Assembly: GCA_006226595.1 (NCBI GenBank)
Contig: SBGP01000092.1
Location: 62,001 to 126,000 of the forward strand
DNA length: 64,000 nt
Reading direction: 5' to 3'
From: Deltaproteobacteria bacterium
Lineage (GTDB): Bacteria > Myxococcota_A > UBA796 > GCA-2862545
The notes under the pieces: generated by a model
Told to the model about the DNA's origin: nothing
Databases searched by the model: none
The model's input: only the letters and a program-made list of their open reading frames with translations
Position numbers and translations under genes: made by a program
Shown: positions 36,501-44,177 of the stretch, one piece after another
Layout: each line of letters begins with the position of its first letter
How positions within the stretch are numbered: position 1 is the first letter of the stretch

Positions 36501-37029
36501 CGACCAGCGCGGTCTCCGGGTTGGCGTCCGGATCGTCGACGGCCACGGCGATGCGCAGGAACGGGTCCAGGCTCGGGTCGTAGCGAAGGATGAGCGGACG
36601 ATCGACGCCATCGGGAAGGAAGGTCGTCTGGAGGTTCTCGCGGACAGTCTGCACCGCCGCGGACATGTCGGTGTCCCAGCCGAAGCCAAGCACGACGTCC
36701 GACGAACCCGCGCGGGAGCGGCTCTCGAGCGTGACCAGGCCATCGAGCGTGGCGAGCGCCTCTTCGAGCGGACGACTCACCTGGTTCTCGACCTCGCCGG
36801 GGGCAGCGCCCTCGTAGGTCGTGCGTACGGTGATGGTCGGGTAGCCGATGTCGGGCATCAGCTCGATCGCCAGCCGCTTGTAGCTGACGTAGCCGAAGAC
36901 CAGTGCGGCGAGGAAGATCATCGACACCGCGACCGGATGGGTCACGACGTGGAGGAACAGACCTCCGAGATCGGGCAGACCACTGCCGCTGGCCGCCTCG
37001 TCGCGGCCCTGGGGCGTGGGCTCGCTCAC
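33553..37029 (-). CDS. RND efflux pump subunit, HAE-type, with central insertion
   Basis: A 1158-residue RND transporter, roughly 120 residues longer than usual. It has ELMPDIGYPTITVRT near the start and the TM4 motif GMLVDNAVVVLESIQRF. Extra sequence lies between the two halves (about residues 545-690) and includes Trp-rich hydrophobic stretches (FPYLWARALFLLGAG, VSRIVVWVAGQVL) that look like additional membrane segments. The GTG at 37029 overlaps the adaptor stop as GTGA, with GGAGG four bases upstream. Confidence 0.9.
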   Translation of the reverse strand: MSEPTPQGRDEAASGSGLPDLGGLFLHVVTHPVAVSMIFLAALVFGYVSYKRLAIELMPDIGYPTITVRTTYEGAAPGEVENQVSRPLEEALATLDGLVTLESRSRAGSSDVVLGFGWDTDMSAAVQTVRENLQTTFLPDGVDRPLILRYDPSLDPFLRIAVAVDDPDANPETALVGLREIAEDDIKRRLESTEGVAAVRVRGGLEREIRIEVREDWLGARKLQLSEVQSALSSQNINLAGGSILEGDTEYLVRTLNEYRDLDELKALAIRRSDGVTIRLDEVARVTEGHREREVVSLLDGSEAVELEVFKEADANVVSVAAEVMTALNGTPSVGFGLPGDPGIIGELPDGVHLAVLDNQAEFIEAAIDNLFSTALLGGVLAIVILFLFLKDFRSTRIIGIAIPMSVVIGFAPLYLTGVTLNLMSLGGLALGVGMLVDNAVVVLESIQRFTEEGKDRVTASVLGVQEVAAAVTASTLTTVAVFFPITFVEGVAGQLFGDLALAVVSSLLASLAVALFAVPTMAARGGMSDGVEAEGFFAALLQGEGFVTALKRLAVQPVREGYAESAAWAREKLWRRAMFPYLWARALFLLGAGLGLYTALLGSAWVSRIVVWVAGQVLRPLAAGAMLAANAFQSVYGRVENRYSRVLGRALNGRFGVLFAAALVFVLSLGGARILGSELIPEVHQGRFTVEAAMPVGTPLGRTEKVLRMAEEIVRQHPEVASVYTQIGADNRADAGADEGEHSGRLRVQLVSSGRIAEQEARVMEDLRIALADLPKLQVKMARPALFSFATPVEVVVFGWDLKRLREAGDKVTDRIAAVDGMRDVRSSLVRGHPEILVRYDRDRLQRFNLDPATVAARVRDKIQGVTATQIRRGDRRIDLKVQLDVRDRASLADLQQININPNLIPPIPLAAVASVEEVEGPSEIRRVDQQRAVVITANLAGFDLGSASSLIADAMRGADLGDDFTWRMAGQSTEMQDSLSSLRFALLLAVFLVYVIMASTFESLLHPFIILGSVPLALVGVVAALLPLGMPISVVVFIGMIVLAGVVVNNAIVLVDTVNRRIVEGMDVDEALRVGAAMRLRPILITTATTVLGLLPLSLGLGAGSEIQQPLALTVIGGLLSSTLLTLLVIPAAYGALHSLRTRVVPVADEPAEVAT

Positions 37030-38387
37030 CCCTCCTCCCCGGCCTTCTCCTCGCCTTCGGCCTTGGCCTCGGCAGCCCGCTGGGCCTTGAGCTCGGCCTT
37101 CTTCTCGGGCGTGAGGATGGGCGCGCCATCCCGCAGGTTGGACTGGCCGACGACCACGATCTCGTCGCCGACCTTCACGCCGTCGAGCACCTCGACGTAC
37201 TCGGCATCGGTGAGGCCGACCTCGAGGGCCACGCGCTCGGCAATCCACGGGGACTTGAGCGGCGGCTCCTTGTCCTCGTCCTCACCGCCGCCCTTTCCGC
37301 CGCCACCCATGCCCGAGAGGGCCCGGCGCGACGAATAGCGCTTGCTGCGACGTCCCTGATCCCCACCGCCGTCCGCGTCCGCGGAGGCATCCTCGCCATC
37401 CTCGCCCTTACCGTCATCCTCGGGCGCCAGCGCCTTGCGGTACACGATGGGCTCGCCGTCCTCGTAGACGACCGCGCGGCGAGACACGACAGTCACGTCC
37501 TCGTGGCGGTCGACCTCGATCTCGACGCTGACGAACTGGCCGGGGCGCAGGGTGGCCTGCCCCTCGTCGATGGCGATGGTCACGCGGAAGGTGCCGCTGG
37601 AAGCATCGATGACCGGCGACACGCGCTCGACCTTGCCCCACGCGAACAGGTCCTCGTCGTAGGCGCTGACGAGGCGCGTCTTCTGACCGACGCTCACCCG
37701 GGCGACATCGCGCTCGGGCAGGCTGGCGACGACGCGGAGCGCGTCGAGATCGACCACCGAGAACGCCGTGGTGCCGCTGCTCGCGAGCTCACCGACCTTG
37801 ACCCCGCGCGAGGCGACCACACCGTCGAAGGGCGCGGTGAGGCGCGTGTTGCCGTAGCTGCGCGACGCCTCGCGCAGCGAGGTCCGGGCGGTGGCGAGCT
37901 GGTACTGAGCGTCCTCGAGCTCACGCTGCGAGATCGCGCCACGCTGGTACAGCTGCTCGAGCTCGCCGGTCTGGGCCTCGAGCTTGGTGACCTCGGCGCG
38001 CGCCCGCTCGGCGGAGGCATCGAGACTCACGTTCTCGATCACGGCGAGCAGGTCGCCCTTCTTGACGACGTCGCCCTCGTCCTTGTGGATCGAGAGAACG
38101 ACGCCCGTCGCGCTCGGCACGAGGTTCGCCGATCGCTCGCTCTCGACGAGGGCGCTGGTGAGAAGCAGCTCGGACACGCCGCTGGTTCCGACCTCGGAGA
38201 GCTCGACGACGGTGGCGGGCTCGACGCTGGACTTCTTGCCGCCCCAGCCGCCGCGCCCTCCGCGTCCGCCGCCCCATTCGTCGCCTCCGTCCCCGCCCAT
38301 CGAGCAGGCGAGCATCGAGGCTACGGCCAGCCCGGCGAGTGGAACGGCGACGAGGCGCCAGACCCGGTGAAGTGAAGACGAGGACAT
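37026..38387 (-). CDS. RND periplasmic adaptor (membrane fusion) lipoprotein
   Basis: A 453-residue adaptor protein with a lipobox MLAC at about residues 25-28. A Gly-rich stretch (about 31-50) precedes the usual domains: a lipoyl-like LVPSATGVVLSIHKDEGDVVKKGD segment in two parts, a coiled-coil hairpin (about 105-150), LTAPFDGVV, and a beta-barrel. Between the barrel and the last domain is a polar, Gly/Asp/Glu/Lys-rich insertion of some 60 residues (about 325-385). The tail is Lys/Glu/Ala-rich. First gene of the four-gene pump operon. Confidence 0.88.
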   Translation of the reverse strand: MSSSSLHRVWRLVAVPLAGLAVASMLACSMGGDGGDEWGGGRGGRGGWGGKKSSVEPATVVELSEVGTSGVSELLLTSALVESERSANLVPSATGVVLSIHKDEGDVVKKGDLLAVIENVSLDASAERARAEVTKLEAQTGELEQLYQRGAISQRELEDAQYQLATARTSLREASRSYGNTRLTAPFDGVVASRGVKVGELASSGTTAFSVVDLDALRVVASLPERDVARVSVGQKTRLVSAYDEDLFAWGKVERVSPVIDASSGTFRVTIAIDEGQATLRPGQFVSVEIEVDRHEDVTVVSRRAVVYEDGEPIVYRKALAPEDDGKGEDGEDASADADGGGDQGRRSKRYSSRRALSGMGGGGKGGGEDEDKEPPLKSPWIAERVALEVGLTDAEYVEVLDGVKVGDEIVVVGQSNLRDGAPILTPEKKAELKAQRAAEAKAEGEEKAGEEG

Positions 38388-38536
38388 GAATGGGCTCCCT
38401 GAAGGGGGGGCATACGGAGCGATGGCGAAAGTTATTCCTCTGGCGAACCGCGCGGACGTAAACGCTTGTCAAGTGGGCCATGCAACTGGCGCCTGCTGCT
38501 GGTACCCTCTCGTCGGATTCGAACGGAGGTCACCGC

Positions 38537-40105
38537 TTGAGCTCACGCCGCCGCACCGCCGATGCCCTGGTCGGCATGGCGGCCCTCCAGAAGGGCCTGA
38601 GCGAGCTGCGTTCCGTCGAAGGCTCTCGCAAGGAGATCCTCGAGCGCGAGCTGGCCGCGAAGGCGGCCGAGGTGGCCGAGCTCTGCCGAAGCCCCATCGG
38701 CTATGGGGCCGCCGATCGTCCGCCCCCGAAGTCGATTGCGCTCGCCATGGGCCTCGCGCTGCACAGTCAGCCGCACCTCGCGGTGACCCTCGGCCCGGTG
38801 AGCGGCGAAGGCACCGAGAAGCTCGAGCTCGGCGACCCACCGCCTCCCGAGGCGCCCGTGGTCCGGCCTTCCGAGACGCTGCGCGACGCGTTGGGGCTCC
38901 AGGACTGGGAGCTCGACGACCTCCGCGAAGAAGTCGACCGCCGCGCCGGGCGGATCATGAAGCAGCGCCGCGCGCTGACCTGGCTCTGGCGCCACTTCGG
39001 GCTTCCGCAGTCCGCGCCCGAGCCGCTGTTCCGCCACCTGTTCCCCGGCATCTCCGGTCGTCTCGGTGAGATCGGCCTGCACCGCCGTGGAGCCCAGCTC
39101 TACGCCGTGCTCGATCAAGGCACGACCGCCGAGGACACGCTGTACCTCACGTGGCGCTCGCAGGGAGAGAGCGGTGCCCGTGCCGTCGGCACCTTCCGCG
39201 GCCGCTACGTCGCCGAGGCCCTGCGCGCCTCGCTCGCCCGCGCCGTCGGCGCCAGCGAAGAAGAGGTCGTGCACATCCTCGACCACATGGTGGCCATCGT
39301 TCCCCGCTCGGCGGCCGGACGCTTCCTGGCCCATGACTGCTGGCGCGTGCGCGGTGCCGCCGCGATCACCGGTCTCGCGTCCCCCTACCCCTCCGCGACC
39401 TGGCTCGAGGGACGCGTGTGGCCCGAGGCGATCCCCACCGAGGCGTGGATGAGCGTCGAAGACGGCAAGCTCACCGTGCGCCGCCCCCGCGCGGTGTTCG
39501 ACAAGCTCGCACTCATCCGCACGACGGTGATGATGCGGCAGGTCTACGGCGAGCTGCTCGGCCGCTACTGTGCGAACCCGCAGATCTCCGCCACCGACCC
39601 GTGCATGCTCCCGCTCTACGAGCTCGGACATCACCTGCGCGGCGTGCTCCGTCCGGTGCTCGACTGGGCCGCGGATCCGCACACCGCGAAGTACCTGGCC
39701 ACCAAGCTCGAGGTCGACGAAGAGGAGTCCGCCAAGGCTCTCGCCGAGATCCACGCGGCGTGGGAGAAGCAGGCGAACTCGGTGTGGTGGGGCCTGTGCG
39801 AGAGCCCGGACCACCCGACCGTCCAGGGCAACCTGGCCCTGCACCTGATGGCGACGGCGACGGCGATGACCGAGCTGCTGAGCCGGCCTCCCGAGCCCGG
39901 CGTGCCGCATCGCGACCTGTTGCTGCTGTTCCTGGGGCACTACTTCGCGAATGCCCCCATCCAGCGCCTGTGGACGAAGACCGACAGCCCTCCGGAGATC
40001 GACCCCGTCGGTCGCTACTTCTGGGGAACCTGGCAGCGCGTCATCGACACGAGCTTCGAGACCGACAGCGCCACCTGGACCGGACCGCCGCCGAAGCTGG
40101 GCTGA
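38537..40105 (+). CDS. Unrecognised 522-residue protein
   Basis: A 522-residue protein that I do not recognise. It appears mostly helical and soluble, with no signal peptide or clear membrane segment. Notable pieces are an Arg/Lys/Glu-rich N-terminus, the EVDRRAGRIMKQRRALTWLWR segment (shortened pattern: basic helix ending W-L-W-R) near residue 150, an HDCWRVRG segment near 285, and VWWGLCESPDHP near 415. The TTG at 38537 is chosen because GGAGGT lies six bases upstream; an ATG at 38480 has no such site. Only one base separates it from the LysR gene, so they are probably co-transcribed. Confidence 0.65.
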   Translation: MSSRRRTADALVGMAALQKGLSELRSVEGSRKEILERELAAKAAEVAELCRSPIGYGAADRPPPKSIALAMGLALHSQPHLAVTLGPVSGEGTEKLELGDPPPPEAPVVRPSETLRDALGLQDWELDDLREEVDRRAGRIMKQRRALTWLWRHFGLPQSAPEPLFRHLFPGISGRLGEIGLHRRGAQLYAVLDQGTTAEDTLYLTWRSQGESGARAVGTFRGRYVAEALRASLARAVGASEEEVVHILDHMVAIVPRSAAGRFLAHDCWRVRGAAAITGLASPYPSATWLEGRVWPEAIPTEAWMSVEDGKLTVRRPRAVFDKLALIRTTVMMRQVYGELLGRYCANPQISATDPCMLPLYELGHHLRGVLRPVLDWAADPHTAKYLATKLEVDEEESAKALAEIHAAWEKQANSVWWGLCESPDHPTVQGNLALHLMATATAMTELLSRPPEPGVPHRDLLLLFLGHYFANAPIQRLWTKTDSPPEIDPVGRYFWGTWQRVIDTSFETDSATWTGPPPKLG

Positions 40106-40106
40106 C

Positions 40107-41021
40107 GTGGACTGGAACGACCTGCGCTTCTTCCTCGCGCTCGCCCGCCACGGGTCGGTGCGCGCCGCCGGACAGGACCTCGGGGTGAGCCACTCCACCG
40201 TGGCCCGCCGGGTCGAGGCCCTCGAGGCCCAGCTCGGCACACGGCTCTTCGACCGGCACCGCGACGGCTACCTGCTCACCACCGCCGGCGAGCGCATGGT
40301 GCCGCTCGCAGAGCGCGTCGAGGACGAGGTGTGCGCACTGGAGCGCGGCCTGGCCGGCGAGGACGAGCGCCTCGCGGGCACCGTGTCGCTCACGTGCAGC
40401 GACGAGTACATCGCGAGCATGCTCCTCGCGGAGCTGCGCCCGCTGTGCGCCGAGCACCCGGACATCGTGCTCTCCGTGAACACGGAGAGTCGCTCGCTGA
40501 ACCTGGCCAAGGGCGAGGCCGACCTCGCGATTCGCGTGCTCGGACCCCACTCCTCGCCCCCAGAGTACGTCGTCGCGCGCAAGCTCGCGCCCCTGTTCGT
40601 CGCCAGCTACGTCGCCCGTGAGCACGCGGCGCGACTCGATCCGCGTAAGGGCGACACCCGCTGGCTCGCCTTCGGCGAGGACCCCACCCTCGAAGCCCTG
40701 GTCGCGAGCTCCAGCTACCCGGACCTGCCGCGGTGGGGCGCGCTGCAGTCGCTGCGGCTCATGGTGCACGCCGCGCTCGAGGGCTACGGGCTGTGCATGC
40801 TCCCGACCTACGTCGGCGAGGCCGAGCCGGGTCTACGGCGCGTCGACCCGCCAGACATCCGGCACATGGCGGACATCTGGCTGCTCTACCACCCGGACCT
40901 GCGCACGACCGCGCGGGTGCAGGCCGTGCGCTCGGTGATCCTCGAGGGCTTCGCGCGCCACGTGGCCCGCTTCGACCCGCGGTCCAGCGGTGGACCACCG
41001 GGTCCCGCAATCGCGCCATAG
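40107..41021 (+). CDS. LysR-family transcriptional regulator
   Basis: A 304-residue LysR-type regulator. The winged helix-turn-helix occupies residues 1-60 (WNDLRFFLALARHGSVRAA, then VSHSTVARRVEALE) and the substrate-binding domain about 90-290. The GTG at 40107 begins one base after the upstream stop. The C-terminal domain ligand is unknown. It is in the same direction as the methyltransferase gene 44 bases downstream. It is clearly related to the LysR protein at 50784. Confidence 0.9.
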   Translation: MDWNDLRFFLALARHGSVRAAGQDLGVSHSTVARRVEALEAQLGTRLFDRHRDGYLLTTAGERMVPLAERVEDEVCALERGLAGEDERLAGTVSLTCSDEYIASMLLAELRPLCAEHPDIVLSVNTESRSLNLAKGEADLAIRVLGPHSSPPEYVVARKLAPLFVASYVAREHAARLDPRKGDTRWLAFGEDPTLEALVASSSYPDLPRWGALQSLRLMVHAALEGYGLCMLPTYVGEAEPGLRRVDPPDIRHMADIWLLYHPDLRTTARVQAVRSVILEGFARHVARFDPRSSGGPPGPAIAP

Positions 41022-41065
41022 CGTCACGCCGTGGACGCCGTACAACAGGAGCACAGGGGGCCAAC

Positions 41066-41698
41066 GTGACCTACGCCGACCCGCGCTTCTGGGACGACCT
41101 CGCCGAAGACTACGCAAAGAAGCCGCTTCCGAACCCGGACGCGACCGCCCGCAAGCTCGCCATCACGCGCGGTCTGCTCGCGCCCGAGCACCGCCTGCTC
41201 GACGTGGGCTGCGGAACGGGCACCATCGTGCTCGACCTCGCGGATGCGGTGGCCGAGGCCCACGGCGTCGATCTCTCTCCGGCGATGATCGCGATTGCCG
41301 AGCGCAAGGCCGCCGCCGCCAAGGTGACGAACGCGCGCTTTCACGCGCAGCCCGCGGGTGACCTCGCCAGCTTCGACGACGCGGCCTTCGACTGCGTGTG
41401 CGCCTACAACATCCTCCACCTCGTCGAGGACCCCGCCAAGCTGCTCGTCGCCATGCACCGCGTGCTCGCGCCGGGGGGTCGGTTCGTGACCTCGACCCCC
41501 TGCCTCGGCGGCCGGTGGCTGCCCCCATACGGGCTGATCCTCCCCGTCATGCGCTGGTTCGGAAAGGCGCCGGCCGTGCAGCTGATCGCGCCTTCGGCAC
41601 TCCCCGAGTGGCTCGCCGATGCCGGCTTCGTCGACATCGAAGTCCACGACGTCGGCATGTCGGCCGACAACCTGTTCCTCACCGCGCGGCGGCCGTAG
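41066..41698 (+). CDS. SAM-dependent methyltransferase, class I
   Basis: A 210-residue class I methyltransferase. The SAM-binding loop LDVGCGTG is at about residues 47-54, HGVDLSPAMI follows as motif II, and the VLAPGGRF strand lies near 130. The C-terminal part (about 150-210) is probably the substrate-binding region. The GTG at 41066 has AGGGGG eight bases upstream. Small-molecule or lipid methylation is possible. Its stop touches the end of the convergent gene. Confidence 0.88.
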   Translation: MTYADPRFWDDLAEDYAKKPLPNPDATARKLAITRGLLAPEHRLLDVGCGTGTIVLDLADAVAEAHGVDLSPAMIAIAERKAAAAKVTNARFHAQPAGDLASFDDAAFDCVCAYNILHLVEDPAKLLVAMHRVLAPGGRFVTSTPCLGGRWLPPYGLILPVMRWFGKAPAVQLIAPSALPEWLADAGFVDIEVHDVGMSADNLFLTARRP

Positions 41699-42280
41699 CT
41701 ACCACTGACCAGCGAGCGCCAGGCCGCCTCCGCGCGGATGCACGCTCGGCGCGAGGCCGACCGACACGCCCTTCACGCTGCGCGCCCCGCCCGAGAGCCG
41801 ACGCGAGGCCGCGTGGTTGAGCGCGAGCTGCGTGGTGCCGAGCACGAGCACGCTGGCGTAGGAGCCGATCGCGACCCAGCCCGGCGCGTGGAAGTCGGAG
41901 ATCACCGGCACCACGTAGGCGAAGGTCACGCCGGTCGCCCAGATGCCCGTGGCCAGCGCACCGGGCACCGCGGAGACCCGAGCTCCCCGATTCACCAGCG
42001 CACCGCGGCTCGCGAGCGAGCCCATCGCAAAGGCCGCGCCGCCGCCGGTCGCGAGCGCGAAGCCGCTGGCGTACAAGCCGAGGCCGACCTCGAAGCGCAG
42101 ACCATCCGTGTGCTCGGGCCCGGGCATGATCATCATCGAGCCGGCACCGAGCGCGGGGCCCGCGAGGGCGGTGGCTACGCCACCGGCAATCGCGACGCCG
42201 TTGGCACGGGTGTAGCCATCTCCGGCATGTGCGGAGAGCGCGAAGCAGAGCACGAAGAGCGAAGCGAGGACGCGGATCAT
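41699..42280 (-). CDS. Exported or membrane protein of unknown function
   Basis: A 193-residue protein with a signal peptide ending SAHA at about residue 18. Three or four Gly/Ala-rich hydrophobic segments follow (for example ANGVAIAGGVATALAG, GFALATGGGAAFAMG, IGSYASVLVLG). It could be an inner-membrane protein or an integral envelope component. I recognise no family. The ATG at 42280 overlaps the upstream lipoprotein stop as ATGA and has GGGAGG upstream, so the pair is co-translated. Confidence 0.65.
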   Translation of the reverse strand: MIRVLASLFVLCFALSAHAGDGYTRANGVAIAGGVATALAGPALGAGSMMIMPGPEHTDGLRFEVGLGLYASGFALATGGGAAFAMGSLASRGALVNRGARVSAVPGALATGIWATGVTFAYVVPVISDFHAPGWVAIGSYASVLVLGTTQLALNHAASRRLSGGARSVKGVSVGLAPSVHPRGGGLALAGQW

Positions 42281-43467
42281 CGACGACCTCCCGCCGAGGA
42301 GCCAGCAGAGAGCAGGGACGGAACGGGAGTCGGCAGCACGGGAAGCGCGACGGAACGGACCTCGCGCACGACCGCGTCGTCGGACAGCGCCACGCCGCCA
42401 TTGGCCTTCCAGAACACCTCGCCCTCGACGTCGACCTCGGCGGTCCGCGCGTAGGGCAGGTCCAGCGCGCACACCGTGGCCTCGGTCCACGCCTCGCCCT
42501 CGGTGGTGTAGGAGTTGTTCCGCTCCCACGTCGCGGCGCTCCACTGCTTGAACATCAGGGTCAGCGCGTAGCCGGCGCCGTGCACGCTCGAGGCGGTGGG
42601 CTGGACCTCGGTGACCCAGCTCACGACGTGACTGTCGGAGGACAGGCGCATCGACAGCGCCTGCAGCCCGAGCACGGCCTGCTCGCCGACATCGGGGATC
42701 ACACCGTGCGCCGTCGCATCCTTGGCCTGCAGCTCGTCCGCCAGCGAGGCGTCGGACCAGGTGTATCCGCCGGACTGCGCCGCGCACTGTACCGCGTCGG
42801 CGTCGGTCCCCACGACGAGCCACATCACGTGGGCCGCGTAGTCGACGTCGGTCTCGAGCTTGCCGCTGAGGTGCCAGGTGCCGTCGCACTCGAGGCGGTC
42901 ACAGTCGAGCTCGAGGGCCAGCCGCACCTCGAAGCTCAGCGTCCCCCCTTCGGCATCGACCACAGGCTCGCCGAGCGCGAGGTCCATCGAGCGGAACATG
43001 TCCGCGTCCTCGAGCGCCATCAGGTCGTAGCCCTGCAGCAGCACCTGGTACTGCTCCTGACCGGCGAGCACGCCCGTGAGCGGCACGGTGACCTGCTCGA
43101 TGCGCTCCACCAGCCGACCTTCGGCCCGCGCTTCGTGAAAGGTCAGCGCCGTCGCCCCGGGCAGGAAGCCGCTGCCTGGCGCGTCGATGACGGTCGCCGA
43201 GGCCCGCCAGGCGCCGCTGTCGGTACCGAGACCGCTGGCGGCCGCGTGGGCGACCTCGACCTCACAGGTGTCCGCGTCGCAGGCCACCGGGCCGACCCAG
43301 TTCCCGAGGCGGTTCACCCGGTGGTTGTAGCCCCAGTCGTGGCGAAAGCCTCGCCATACAGCGGCACTCTCGCTGGGGCTGGCGTCGAAACGCGGCAGCT
43401 CCGCCTGTGGCATCTCCGCACAGGCGGAGGCCAGCAGGGACATCGCAATCAGCATCCGGGTACGCAT
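42277..43467 (-). CDS. Lipoprotein of unknown function
   Basis: A 396-residue predicted lipoprotein with lipobox LASAC at about residues 12-16. The mature protein is beta-rich with scattered Cys pairs (CDADTC, CDRLECDG) and no recognisable catalytic motif. The start at 43467 is chosen because the leader starts there and GGAGAAGG lies upstream. The longer upstream extension is basic and unlike a leader. First gene of a two-gene coupled unit with the small membrane protein. Confidence 0.68.
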   Translation of the reverse strand: MRTRMLIAMSLLASACAEMPQAELPRFDASPSESAAVWRGFRHDWGYNHRVNRLGNWVGPVACDADTCEVEVAHAAASGLGTDSGAWRASATVIDAPGSGFLPGATALTFHEARAEGRLVERIEQVTVPLTGVLAGQEQYQVLLQGYDLMALEDADMFRSMDLALGEPVVDAEGGTLSFEVRLALELDCDRLECDGTWHLSGKLETDVDYAAHVMWLVVGTDADAVQCAAQSGGYTWSDASLADELQAKDATAHGVIPDVGEQAVLGLQALSMRLSSDSHVVSWVTEVQPTASSVHGAGYALTLMFKQWSAATWERNNSYTTEGEAWTEATVCALDLPYARTAEVDVEGEVFWKANGGVALSDDAVVREVRSVALPVLPTPVPSLLSAGSSAGGRR

Positions 43468-43659
43468 GACCTTCTCCGATGCTCGATGTCGATGCACGTG
43501 GCATGCCAAGACCACATGCAGGGACTAGACCGCTACAACCCCCACAATACAGGATCAATCCGCCCACGGATCGCGCGCGTGCGTCGTCGATCCGCGACGA
43601 TCAGGCGCGAGCGTCCACGATCAATGACGTGCGAAACGGGCCCTGAGATCTGTGTTTCG
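43468..43659. promoter_or_regulatory. Intergenic region with clustered GATC motifs
   Basis: 192 bases between the Cys-rich lipoprotein stop and the 396-residue lipoprotein start. Several CGATC/GGATC sequences occur between about 43550 and 43625 (GGATCAATCC, GGATCGCG, CGATCCGC, CGATCAGG, CGATCAATG). It presumably holds the promoter of the lipoprotein gene. No clear -35/-10 pair was seen. Confidence 0.3.
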
Positions 43660-44172
43660 TCAGGGCACGGCCTGGTCGGGTACGCACACGCCGGGCCCGC
43701 TGTGGCACAGCCCATCGACACAGGCGCCGGAGCAGTCGTCATCCGTGTCACAGGTCGGCTGCACGCAGCCGTCGAACATCGCGTGCGGCGCGCCGGACTG
43801 GATCACCTGATCGGCCTCGCACACCTCGTGCGCCGCGCACACACTCGGGTCGTCCACGCACGACACGGGCTGGCAGCCTCCCGTCGGCCCGCACTCGAAG
43901 CCGCTGCCGCAGTCGTCGTCGAGCACACAGGCGGCGTCGCAGGTGCTGCCGACCTGGTCGGGACTGCACGAGTCGAAGATCGCGTGGCAGGACCCCTCGG
44001 TACAGTCGCTGTCCCCGCCGCATGCTTCTTGTGGCGGGATGCCGCACACGGCCGGGTCGTTGGGCGCCGCGCAGTACTCCCCGTTGCGGCACTCGTCGTC
44101 GCCGCCGCAGTTGTCGATGCGCGGGGCGTTGCCGCAGCCCGCGAGGAGGACGAGAAGAGCAAGGATGCGCAT
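43660..44172 (-). CDS. Cys-rich lipoprotein
   Basis: A 170-residue predicted lipoprotein with lipobox LAGC at about residues 10-13. More than twenty Cys are spread through the mature chain in repeated patterns such as CGGDDECRNGEYC, CGGDSDCTEGSC and CVDGLC. These resemble the short disulfide-rich repeats common in myxobacterial secreted proteins. No catalytic residues are evident. The ATG at 44172 lies 5 bases after the stop of the larger surface-protein gene, so the two are co-transcribed. Confidence 0.75.
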   Translation of the reverse strand: MRILALLVLLAGCGNAPRIDNCGGDDECRNGEYCAAPNDPAVCGIPPQEACGGDSDCTEGSCHAIFDSCSPDQVGSTCDAACVLDDDCGSGFECGPTGGCQPVSCVDDPSVCAAHEVCEADQVIQSGAPHAMFDGCVQPTCDTDDDCSGACVDGLCHSGPGVCVPDQAVP

Positions 44173-44177
44173 GGGAC

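Noticed and set aside
38513-38530. tRNA T-loop-like sequence (GTTCGAATCC on the minus strand)
   Set aside because: The flanking bases do not form a T-stem or acceptor stem, and it overlaps the ribosome site of a coding gene.
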